7,940 nt of DNA, taken from positions 1 to 7,940 of the forward strand of contig DASRUE010000205.1 of the NCBI GenBank assembly GCA_035687895.1, in the 5' to 3' direction. Positions 1 to 5,260 of the stretch are shown piece by piece. The notes beneath the pieces were generated by a model. The model did no database searches and had not been told where the DNA came from. It was given only the letters and a program-made list of their open reading frames with translations. How positions within the stretch are numbered: the stretch's first letter is position 1; the number at the start of each line of letters is the position of its first letter. The position numbers were made by a program, and so were the translations under genes. This DNA is from JAERML01 sp035687895. GTDB lineage: Bacteria; Bacteroidota; Ignavibacteria; UBA10030; UBA6906.

Positions 1-167
1 CGCACGACATTCCAGAAATGTTCGTCGTCTGCCGGAACCTGCTCACCGCCGGCAAGGACGTACTTCGCCCGTGCGTCTTCCGGGAAGGCATACAGCATCG
101 CACCTCCCAGCATGCCGCCGGCAAATGTGCGGATGAAACCGCGGCGGGAAACATGTGGTTCGGTCAT
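1..167 (-). CDS. Tat-exported protein, N-terminal fragment (possibly class V aminotransferase)
   Basis: Only the first 55 codons are in the window; the gene runs off the left edge. The start ATG is set by a strong AGGAGA ribosome site four bases upstream. The protein opens with a twin-arginine signal: SRRGFIRTF at residues 7-15, then a Gly/Ala/Met/Leu-rich hydrophobic stretch to about residue 28, so export through the Tat system (cytoplasmic folding, often with a bound cofactor) is likely. The mature start contains DDEHFWNVVR, which resembles the beginning of Tat-exported, isopenicillin-N-epimerase-like PLP enzymes (class V aminotransferase fold). That resemblance is from memory and the catalytic part is outside the window, so the enzyme call is weak, whereas the Tat signal is clear. 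It lies 56 bases downstream of the adenosine-specific kinase gene on the same strand and may be the last gene of that operon. Confidence 0.7.
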   Translation of the reverse strand, partial: MTEPHVSRRGFIRTFAGGMLGGAMLYAFPEDARAKYVLAGGEQVPADDEHFWNVV

Positions 168-171
168 GGCG

Positions 172-177
172 TCTCCT
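172..177 (-). promoter_or_regulatory. Strong ribosome binding site of the Tat-protein gene
   Basis: Read on the minus strand this is AGGAGA, four bases before the ATG at 167-165. It fixes the start codon and shows that this organism uses Shine-Dalgarno initiation at least at some genes. Confidence 0.7.
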
Positions 178-182
178 GTATG

Positions 183-210
183 GGATCGCTCATATAGCGG
201 GGTGAGATCC
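183..210 (-). other. Imperfect hairpin in the gap between kinase and Tat-protein genes
   Basis: GGAT-CTCA on the minus strand pairs with TGAG-(CG bulge)-ATCC across a 10-base loop, an 8-pair stem in the 56-base gap. No U run follows it in the minus-strand transcript, so it is not a classical terminator. At most it is an RNA processing or stabilising structure. Confidence 0.2.
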
Positions 211-223
211 TTCCTACACCTTT

Positions 224-706
224 TTACAGCTTGTACCCGATGGTCCGGAGAAAGCTCTTTCGTTTCGCAATGTCCGCCTCGGTCTCTACGCCGGCCGTTT
301 TCACGCCGTCCACCACGCCAAGAATACCGCGGCCTTGTTCTGTTTTCGCGACAATTACCTCCGTAGGGTTGGCGGTCGCACAATAAATGCGGCAGACTTC
401 CGGCACGTTCTTGATGGTATTGAGGATGTTCACGGGGAACCCGTGGTCTATGAAGATCAGGAATGTGTGTCCTGCCGCGAGCGCCAGGGCATTTTTTTGT
501 GCGAGGTCTATCAGGGTTGGATCATTGCCGACAAAGCGGACGAGCGCAGGTCCGGATGCTTCGCAGAACGCAATGCCGAATTTCATCGCAGGGTTGGTTT
601 GTACGATTGCTTCGTACAGATCTTCGACCGTCTTGATGAAATGCGCATGCCCCATGATGAAATTCATATCGTCGGGCTTTTCGATGCGAACAATGGACAG
701 GTCCAT
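224..706 (-). CDS. Adenosine-specific kinase family protein (PF04008)
   Basis: A 160-residue cytosolic protein matching, along its whole length, the small family named adenosine-specific kinase after structural work on archaeal members. The predicted role is ATP-dependent conversion of adenosine to AMP, though biochemistry for the family is thin. Hallmarks visible are HFIKTVEDLYEA (residues 22-33), FGIAFCEASGP (43-53), NVPEVCRIYCATANP (100-114), GRGILGVVDG (125-134) and the terminal IGYKL. It has no P-loop and resembles neither ribokinase-type adenosine kinase nor adenylate kinase. The start is set by AAGGAGA five bases upstream, which overlaps the TAA stop of the phosphatase gene, so translation is probably coupled. 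It sits in an operon headed by adenosine deaminase, supporting an adenosine-related role. Family assignment is firm; the reaction is inferred from the family name. Confidence 0.88.
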   Translation of the reverse strand: MDLSIVRIEKPDDMNFIMGHAHFIKTVEDLYEAIVQTNPAMKFGIAFCEASGPALVRFVGNDPTLIDLAQKNALALAAGHTFLIFIDHGFPVNILNTIKNVPEVCRIYCATANPTEVIVAKTEQGRGILGVVDGVKTAGVETEADIAKRKSFLRTIGYKL

Positions 707-711
707 CGAAG

Positions 712-718
712 TCTCCTT
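712..718 (-). promoter_or_regulatory. Ribosome binding site overlapping the upstream stop codon
   Basis: The minus strand reads TAAGGAGA: the TAA (719-717) ends the histidine phosphatase and its last two bases begin the AAGGAGA site of the adenosine-specific kinase. Ribosomes finishing the first gene are released directly on the initiation site of the second. Confidence 0.75.
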
Positions 719-1223
719 ACCGTTTATTCTGCAGGCTTTTCACGATGTCGGGCGTCAGGATCCACCGGAGGTAGGCTTCGGAGCGTCCTCCCTCGGGACG
801 CAACGCGATGCTCGCAATCGCACCGGTCTCCATGGCAATGGCAGCATACGACGAGCCTGCAATAAAATAGGAAATGAAATTGGTGAGATCGGGTTGATGA
901 CCGACTGCAATAATGCTGCCACCGCCACTTAACGAGACCAGTTCTTGCATCAACGAACGATGATTGAACCCCGGTGCAAGATGCTCACTAACGTGAAGGA
1001 TCGGGTGCTGGCTGATCTGCCCTCCGATGATCTCGCCCGTTTGGACGGCGCGGGCAAGCGGACTGGTTACCACAATGTCAAGGTTGGGGTCGACCCTCGC
1101 CAGAGCCTGTCCCATCAACACAGCGTCGGCTTCGCCCTGCACACTCAAAGTCCGGTCGGCATCACGGGTAATTGTCCTACCGACAGGGACAGCCTCAGTA
1201 TGCCGGACAAGATAAATGTGCAT
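717..1223 (-). CDS. sixA: SixA-type histidine phosphatase
   Basis: A 168-residue protein of the histidine phosphatase (phosphoglycerate mutase-like) superfamily, SixA branch; E. coli SixA is 161 residues. SixA removes phosphate from phosphohistidine on proteins through a covalent phospho-His intermediate. Catalytic features are all present: LVRHTEA with Arg7 and nucleophile His8, SPLARAVQT (54-62) with Arg58, a Glu at about 80 in the EHLAPG segment, and the second catalytic His109 in VGHQPD. No signal peptide is seen, so it is cytosolic. The start lies 8 bases after the lipoprotein stop and no good Shine-Dalgarno is visible, so translation is probably coupled. Small histidine phosphatases can also act on metabolites. 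Between adenosine enzymes, a nucleotide or sugar-phosphate substrate is a fair alternative, so the symbol is a family-level label. Confidence 0.82.
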   Translation of the reverse strand: MHIYLVRHTEAVPVGRTITRDADRTLSVQGEADAVLMGQALARVDPNLDIVVTSPLARAVQTGEIIGGQISQHPILHVSEHLAPGFNHRSLMQELVSLSGGGSIIAVGHQPDLTNFISYFIAGSSYAAIAMETGAIASIALRPEGGRSEAYLRWILTPDIVKSLQNKR

Positions 1224-1231
1224 GCCGTCGG

Positions 1232-1744
1232 TCAGTTGGCAAGTTTGGGATTGTGCGGGATCATCCGGACAACCTGCGGGGTGAGGGCCCGGCCACCGAG
1301 GCGCATCCCTTTTAACGTTGCCACGACTTCCTCGCCTGCAATGGAATGCCAGGGGTCCTCCGTCTTCAACGTCTCCACTTCACCCACCAGGGTCAGTCGC
1401 TCTTCGCGACCCGGCGCAACAGCAGGGATCGTGACCGGGAGAAACCTGTTGTTGTAACGATAGGGAACATTGCGGGAGGAGATTCTCACGTGGGCAAGTG
1501 AAAGGTCAAGCGTGTCGGAGGTTCCGTTCCGGATGTCAATCTCAATCCGGGTCGCGATACCTTCGCCAACCGCATACCGCGCTGTAAACCAATAGCTCAC
1601 ATCCGCCTTGGGATCTCTGGCCAGAAACCCGTCGCAATCGCAGTCGTCATTGGTAACGCGATACGGAAACAACGCTGACGATGCAGTGCACCCGGCCAAT
1701 GCCATCGCAAACAGGAGAATTGCCGTCGTTGTCGAAAGGTGCAT
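1232..1744 (-). CDS. Predicted lipoprotein of unknown function
   Basis: A 170-residue protein with a type II signal peptide: hydrophobic residues 8-16, then lipobox LAGC with the lipidated Cys19. The n-region lacks Lys or Arg (only His2), which is unusual. Just after the anchor comes DDCDCDGF with Cys35 and Cys37. The remainder (about 50-165) looks like a small beta-rich domain, with IEIDIRNGTSDTLDLSL at 67-83 resembling immunoglobulin-like or late-embryogenesis-type folds that end in an IPAVAPG linker. This fold remark is only a feel for the pattern. I recognise no named family. The gene starts 3 bases after the deaminase stop and ends 8 before the phosphatase, so it is an operon member. The deaminase TAG lies in frame just upstream, so the ATG at 1744 is the earliest possible ATG start. 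Confidence 0.8.
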   Translation of the reverse strand: MHLSTTTAILLFAMALAGCTASSALFPYRVTNDDCDCDGFLARDPKADVSYWFTARYAVGEGIATRIEIDIRNGTSDTLDLSLAHVRISSRNVPYRYNNRFLPVTIPAVAPGREERLTLVGEVETLKTEDPWHSIAGEEVVATLKGMRLGGRALTPQVVRMIPHNPKLAN

Positions 1745-1747
1745 CGG

Positions 1748-2845
1748 CTACCCTTTTGCTTTCTTCAATTGTGCACGCGCCTTCGTGTATCCCGGTTTAA
1801 TCACATCGTAAATCAAACGGATGCGTTTGTTGTATGGAATGAATGCGCTCTTCATCGAATTGATCGTTATTTTTTCCAAATCGTCGAGGCCAAGTTTAAA
1901 CACCTGGTGGGCAATCTTGAATTCCTTCGTCATGGTCGTTGCACTCATCAGTCGGTCGTCGGTGTTCAGGGTGACCCGGAATTTGTACCGGTGCAGGGTC
2001 CCGAATGGATGCTCTTCCAGAGTCTTCACTGCCCCTGTGTCGACATTGCTGGTGAGACAGATTTCCAGCGGGATCCGTTTGTCCAGTACATACTGGGCTA
2101 GGTAGCCCATTTTCACAATCTTGTTCGGCTCCTTCTTGTCCATCCCGATGTCTTCAATCAGACGGGTTGCATGACCGATACGGTGCGCCCCACACCACTG
2201 AATTGCCTGCCAGATGCTCTCCTTGCCAAACGCTTCTCCTGCATGGATGGTAATGTTGAAGTTTTCCCGCTGGATGTAATGGAACGCGTCCACGTGTTTC
2301 TTCGGCGGAAACCCACCTTCTTCACCGGCCAGATCGAAGCCCACAACCCCACGTTCCCGGTAATCCACGGCGAGTTCAGCCATCTCCTGGGAAAGGTTCA
2401 TGTTCCGCATCGCGCAGATGATCAAACCATATTCCACACCGAAATCTTTTCTTCCCTTCTCCAGCCCCTTTAACACGGCATTCACCACATCATCCCAGTG
2501 AAGGCCGTTGTCCGTATGAAAGACAGGGGCAAACCGGGTCTCGACGTACGCCACACCGTCGCGGTACATGTCTTCGATCATCTCATACGCTGTTCGCTCC
2601 AGTGCTTCTTCCGTTTGCATCACACCACACGTGTGGGCAAAACCTTCGAGGTACAACGGGAGACTCCCCCGCGCAGCACCGCGATGGAACCACTCGGCGA
2701 GCTCTCCGGGATCGGACGTTGGGAGCTTGGTGTACTTTGAGTCCCTTGCAAGTTCGATCACCGTTTCCGGTCGGAGTCCGCCGTCAAGGTGATCATGGAG
2801 CAACACTTTGGGTAATGCCTGAATGAACTTCTCGGCAAGTTTCAT
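1748..2845 (-). CDS. add: Adenosine deaminase
   Basis: A zinc-dependent amidohydrolase of 365 residues that converts adenosine (and deoxyadenosine) to inosine and ammonia in purine salvage. Family motifs are in order: LLHDHLDGGLRP with metal ligands His17 and His19, TIHAGE (199-204) with metal ligand His201 and catalytic Glu204, GHATRL (224-229) with catalytic His225, LTSNVDTGA (264-272), and LNTDDR (293-298) with the metal-binding Asp296 and Asp297. HDHLDGGLRP and TDDR in place of the animal-type HVHLDG and TDDP recall the subgroup common in Actinobacteria and various other bacteria. No signal peptide is seen, so it is cytosolic. It is the first gene of the left operon, reading from its own promoter. 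No convincing Shine-Dalgarno precedes the ATG, but the N-terminus aligns naturally with family starts. Confidence 0.95.
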   Translation of the reverse strand: MKLAEKFIQALPKVLLHDHLDGGLRPETVIELARDSKYTKLPTSDPGELAEWFHRGAARGSLPLYLEGFAHTCGVMQTEEALERTAYEMIEDMYRDGVAYVETRFAPVFHTDNGLHWDDVVNAVLKGLEKGRKDFGVEYGLIICAMRNMNLSQEMAELAVDYRERGVVGFDLAGEEGGFPPKKHVDAFHYIQRENFNITIHAGEAFGKESIWQAIQWCGAHRIGHATRLIEDIGMDKKEPNKIVKMGYLAQYVLDKRIPLEICLTSNVDTGAVKTLEEHPFGTLHRYKFRVTLNTDDRLMSATTMTKEFKIAHQVFKLGLDDLEKITINSMKSAFIPYNKRIRLIYDVIKPGYTKARAQLKKAKG

Positions 2846-2896
2846 GGGATGGGGGATCAGGTGCGAATGGGACGGGAAGAATCAGAATTCAAACGC

Positions 2897-2925
2897 AATG
2901 TAACAACTGCCCCTTTCAAAATCAA
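2897..2925 (-). promoter_or_regulatory. Predicted sigma70-type promoter of the adenosine deaminase operon
   Basis: On the minus strand, TTGATT (2925-2920) is followed by a 17-base spacer and TACATT (2902-2897). TGT immediately before the hexamer gives an extended -10. Transcription would start near 2890, leaving about 45 bases of leader before the deaminase ATG. Strength and use are predictions from consensus match only. Confidence 0.5.
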
Positions 2926-2937
2926 CGAACAGGCCGT

Positions 2938-2966
2938 TTGACTTTCAGAGTGGATTTCTCTATATA
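2938..2966 (+). promoter_or_regulatory. Predicted sigma70-type promoter of the response regulator
   Basis: TTGACT (2938-2943), a 17-base spacer and TATATA (2961-2966) make a good match to the bacterial housekeeping consensus. The start site would be near 2973, giving a leader of about 75 bases. The -35 lies 12 bases from the -35 of the divergent deaminase promoter, so the two polymerases would compete or be controlled together. Confidence 0.55.
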
Positions 2967-3003
2967 GGGTCAGTTACTTCCCATTCGCTGGTTCAGCCGT
3001 CCG

Positions 3004-3051
3004 ATGGATTCCACGATCGTCCACCATCACTGCCTCACACCGCTTCCATGA
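3004..3051 (+). CDS. Possible 15-codon upstream ORF before the response regulator
   Basis: ATG at 3004 opens MDSTIVHHHCLTPLP and stops at TGA 3049-3051, which overlaps the regulator's ATG as ATGA. It has three consecutive His codons, as seen in some leader peptides. No Shine-Dalgarno precedes it and nothing shows that it is translated. The ATGA overlap would couple translation to the regulator, which itself lacks a visible ribosome site. Confidence 0.2.
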   Translation: MDSTIVHHHCLTPLP

Positions 3052-4415
3052 CCAGAAAACAATTCTCCATCCTTATCGTTGATGATGAGGAGGCGATGCG
3101 GTACATGCTTTCTTCCCTTATCTCCGGCGCCGGGTACACAGCGGATACTGCCGTGGACGGCGTTACCGCGATCAATGCCGTACAGACCAGGCTCTACCAC
3201 GTGGTTCTGTGCGATGTGAAGATGCCAAAAGTGGATGGCGTGGAGGTGTTGAAGTTCATTAAGGCGAATTTCCCCGGTATCGAGGTCATCATGCTCACCG
3301 GCGCGGGGGATATCAAAATTGCCGTGGAATGCATCCAGCTTGGCGCGTTCCATTTCATCACGAAGCCGACCACCACGGACGAGTTGCTTACCACGATTCG
3401 TCGCGCACTGGAGCGCCGTCAGCTCGCACTTGACAACGTTGTGATGAAGAACCAGCTCGACCGGCTGCAGGGGCCATTCGAAATGGTGGGGGAAAGCGAG
3501 GCCCTCCACAACGTGCTGGAGATCGCCGCCAAGGTTGCCCCGACCGAATCCACCGTGATGATCCAGGGTCCCAGCGGCACAGGCAAGGAGCTTGTCGCCC
3601 AGTTTATCTTCCAGAACAGCGATCGGAGGAATGAGCCATTTGTCACGGTAAACTGCGCATCGATTCCCGATACACTGATTGAGAGCGAGTTATTCGGCCA
3701 CGAAAAAGGGTCGTTTACAGACGCGCATGCCACCAAACAGGGAATTGTGGAGATCGCCAATAAGGGGACGCTGTTCCTCGATGAGATCGGCGATATCAGC
3801 CCGATCGTGCAGCCGAAGATCCTCCGCTTTATCCAGAGCGGCGAGTTTCGCCGGGTTGGTGGAAACACGATCCTGAACGCCGACTGTCGCATCCTCTCTG
3901 CCAGCAATAAGAACCTGAAAGAAGAAGTAAAGGCGGGACGATTCCGCGAAGACCTTCTGTACCGTCTCAATGTCATCACCATCGACGTGCCCCCGCTCCG
4001 TCTCCGGAAGAAGGACATTCCGCTGCTTGTCTCGTCGTTCCTCAACCACAAGATGAAGACAAAGGTGAAAAAAGGTATTTCTCCGCGGGCGATGGAATTA
4101 CTGATGGAATACGACTGGCCTGGGAATATACGCGAGCTGGAGAATGTCATTGAGCGCGCGGCCATCCTCTGCCAAGACAACACGATTGAGCCGCACGACC
4201 TTTCTCTCAGCAACGCACCGATGCAGCTCCCCTCCGGAGCTCACCCGGATAACAAGATCGGCACCGCCATCCCTCTCAAGGAGATCGAGGGGTTGCACAT
4301 TGAAGGCGTACTGAAGAGCTTTCGTGGCAACAAGACGGAATCTGCCAAAGTCCTCGGCATCAGTCTCAAGACCCTGTACACAAAGATCCAGCAGTACCAG
4401 ATCAAGCTGTCCTGA
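3048..4415 (+). CDS. NtrC-family sigma54-dependent response regulator
   Basis: A three-domain, 455-residue cytosolic transcription activator. Receiver domain (about 6-122): acidic pocket Asp12/Asp13, phosphoacceptor Asp56, Thr84 and Lys106. Sigma54-interacting AAA+ domain (about 145-375): Walker A GPSGTGKE (174-181), ESELFGHEKG, the sigma54-contact loop as GSFTDA (221-226) rather than GAFTGA, Walker B TLFLDEIGD (241-249), GEFRRVGG (265-272) and WPGNIREL (357-364). C-terminal Fis-type helix-turn-helix (about 415-452) with ESAKVLGISLKTLYTKI for DNA binding. It should be phosphorylated by a histidine kinase and then remodel sigma54 polymerase at distant promoters. No kinase gene adjoins it, so partner and targets are unknown. 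A start at 3048 gives a complete receiver and no in-frame ATG lies upstream nearby. It is transcribed divergently from the adenosine deaminase operon. Confidence 0.93.
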   Translation: MTRKQFSILIVDDEEAMRYMLSSLISGAGYTADTAVDGVTAINAVQTRLYHVVLCDVKMPKVDGVEVLKFIKANFPGIEVIMLTGAGDIKIAVECIQLGAFHFITKPTTTDELLTTIRRALERRQLALDNVVMKNQLDRLQGPFEMVGESEALHNVLEIAAKVAPTESTVMIQGPSGTGKELVAQFIFQNSDRRNEPFVTVNCASIPDTLIESELFGHEKGSFTDAHATKQGIVEIANKGTLFLDEIGDISPIVQPKILRFIQSGEFRRVGGNTILNADCRILSASNKNLKEEVKAGRFREDLLYRLNVITIDVPPLRLRKKDIPLLVSSFLNHKMKTKVKKGISPRAMELLMEYDWPGNIRELENVIERAAILCQDNTIEPHDLSLSNAPMQLPSGAHPDNKIGTAIPLKEIEGLHIEGVLKSFRGNKTESAKVLGISLKTLYTKIQQYQIKLS

Positions 4416-4445
4416 CGCCCCATAGCAATAGCGTCAACACCGCCG

Positions 4446-5258
4446 GTGAATCAAATCCAATTTCTCACGTCTCTCGACGTCCCCGCCCTGCAACCATACC
4501 GGACCCTTCGCCGTCAGCAAGAACATCTGGACCAGGGAATCTTCGTTGCTGAGGGTGAGAAAGTCGTCCGCCGCTTGCTTGCTTCGGGGCTTCCGATCGT
4601 CTCCATGTTGATGACACCGGAATGGCATGCCAAAATCTTTCCGGCTCCCGTGTCGGTCCCTTCCGGCTTCACAATCTATCTTGGCGAGAAACCCCTTCTG
4701 CAGAGCATCGTCGGTTTCCGGATGCATCAGGGAATCATGGCCGTGGCACGGGTTCCTGTTCCTCCCAACCTTGAGGAGACCTCACTCCCCACACCGCACC
4801 TTGTGGTAGCGCTGGATGGACTTGCCCATGTGGAGAATGTGGGAGTAGTAGTGAGAAACTGCGCGGCATTCGGAGTGCACGCCATTCTTGTGGGGGAGAA
4901 TTCCTGCAGTCCATACCTCCGGCGCGCAGTCCGGAATTCCATGGGTGCTGTCTTTGCTCTGCCGATCATTCATGTCCCCTCTCTCCGACAATCGCTCCTG
5001 CACCTGCGTGAGCGGTACAGCACACGCCTGATCGCAGCCGACGCACACACGCAGCATTCCCTCTATTCTGCCGACCTGCAAGGCAGTATCTGCATCATTC
5101 TTGGAAACGAAGATACGGGTATCAGCGCGGACGTTCTCTCACTGGAACCGGAGAGGATTACCATTCCGATGCAGAATAATACAGACTCGTTGAACGTGGC
5201 CAGTGCAAGCGCTGTGTTTCTCTCCGAGGCTGCGCGGCAGCGAGTTCACTCTCGGTGA
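4446..5258 (+). CDS. TrmH/SpoU-family RNA 2'-O-ribose methyltransferase
   Basis: A 270-residue SAM-dependent enzyme of the SPOUT class, predicted to methylate a ribose 2'-OH in rRNA or tRNA. The N-terminal region (about 15-105) looks like the substrate-binding domain found in TsnR/RlmB/TrmH relatives, with FVAEGEKVVRRLL at 33-45. The catalytic knot domain (about 118-265) carries motif 1 ENVGVVVRNCAAFG (130-143, with Asn131 and the conserved Arg137), motif 2 LGNEDTGIS (219-227, an unusual Asp where Gly is common) and motif 3 IPMQNNTDSLNVASA (240-254). It begins with GTG 30 bases after the regulator stop; no ATG fits in frame between them and no clear Shine-Dalgarno is visible. It is probably co-transcribed with the regulator. 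The exact target RNA cannot be told from the sequence. Its 3' end overlaps the convergent symporter gene by 13 bases. Confidence 0.88.
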   Translation: MNQIQFLTSLDVPALQPYRTLRRQQEHLDQGIFVAEGEKVVRRLLASGLPIVSMLMTPEWHAKIFPAPVSVPSGFTIYLGEKPLLQSIVGFRMHQGIMAVARVPVPPNLEETSLPTPHLVVALDGLAHVENVGVVVRNCAAFGVHAILVGENSCSPYLRRAVRNSMGAVFALPIIHVPSLRQSLLHLRERYSTRLIAADAHTQHSLYSADLQGSICIILGNEDTGISADVLSLEPERITIPMQNNTDSLNVASASAVFLSEAARQRVHSR

Positions 5259-5260
5259 AC
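5244..5260. other. Hairpin spanning both convergent stop codons
   Basis: GTTCAC (5244-5249), a 5-base loop and GTGAAC (5255-5260) form a small palindrome. It contains the TGA of the methyltransferase (5256-5258) and, on the other strand, the TGA of the symporter (5248-5246). A second stem, GCTGC-GCG-GCAGC, lies next to it at 5229-5241. No T run follows on either strand, so intrinsic termination is not supported. Confidence 0.35.

Larger units (their letters stand above)
2863..2988. repeat. 10-base inverted repeat enclosing the divergent promoters
   Basis: GCGAATGGGA at 2863-2872 recurs exactly in inverted orientation at 2979-2988 (TCCCATTCGC). The two arms lie at similar positions: about 20 bases downstream of the predicted deaminase start site and just after the predicted regulator start site. 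The layout suggests a protein-binding site pair, but only two copies exist and chance is not excluded. Confidence 0.35.

Noticed and set aside
183..210. Hairpin as a rho-independent terminator after the adenosine-specific kinase
   Set aside because: The stem is bulged with a 10-base loop and no U run follows in the minus-strand transcript. It is kept only as a low-confidence structure.
2846..3047. A sigma54 (-24/-12) promoter or a small RNA gene in the divergent intergenic region
   Set aside because: I found no GG and GC pair at the correct spacing with flanking consensus, and no stem-loop plus T run that would support a small RNA.
3419..4213. 264-codon open frame on the minus strand opposite the response regulator
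   Set aside because: The plus strand has a complete, motif-rich regulator here. The reverse frame is Ser/Arg/Ile-rich with no recognisable domain.
4744..4749. TGGCAC resembling the -24 element of a sigma54 promoter
   Set aside because: No TTGC lies at the required spacing and the site is inside the methyltransferase coding region, so it is probably coding chance.
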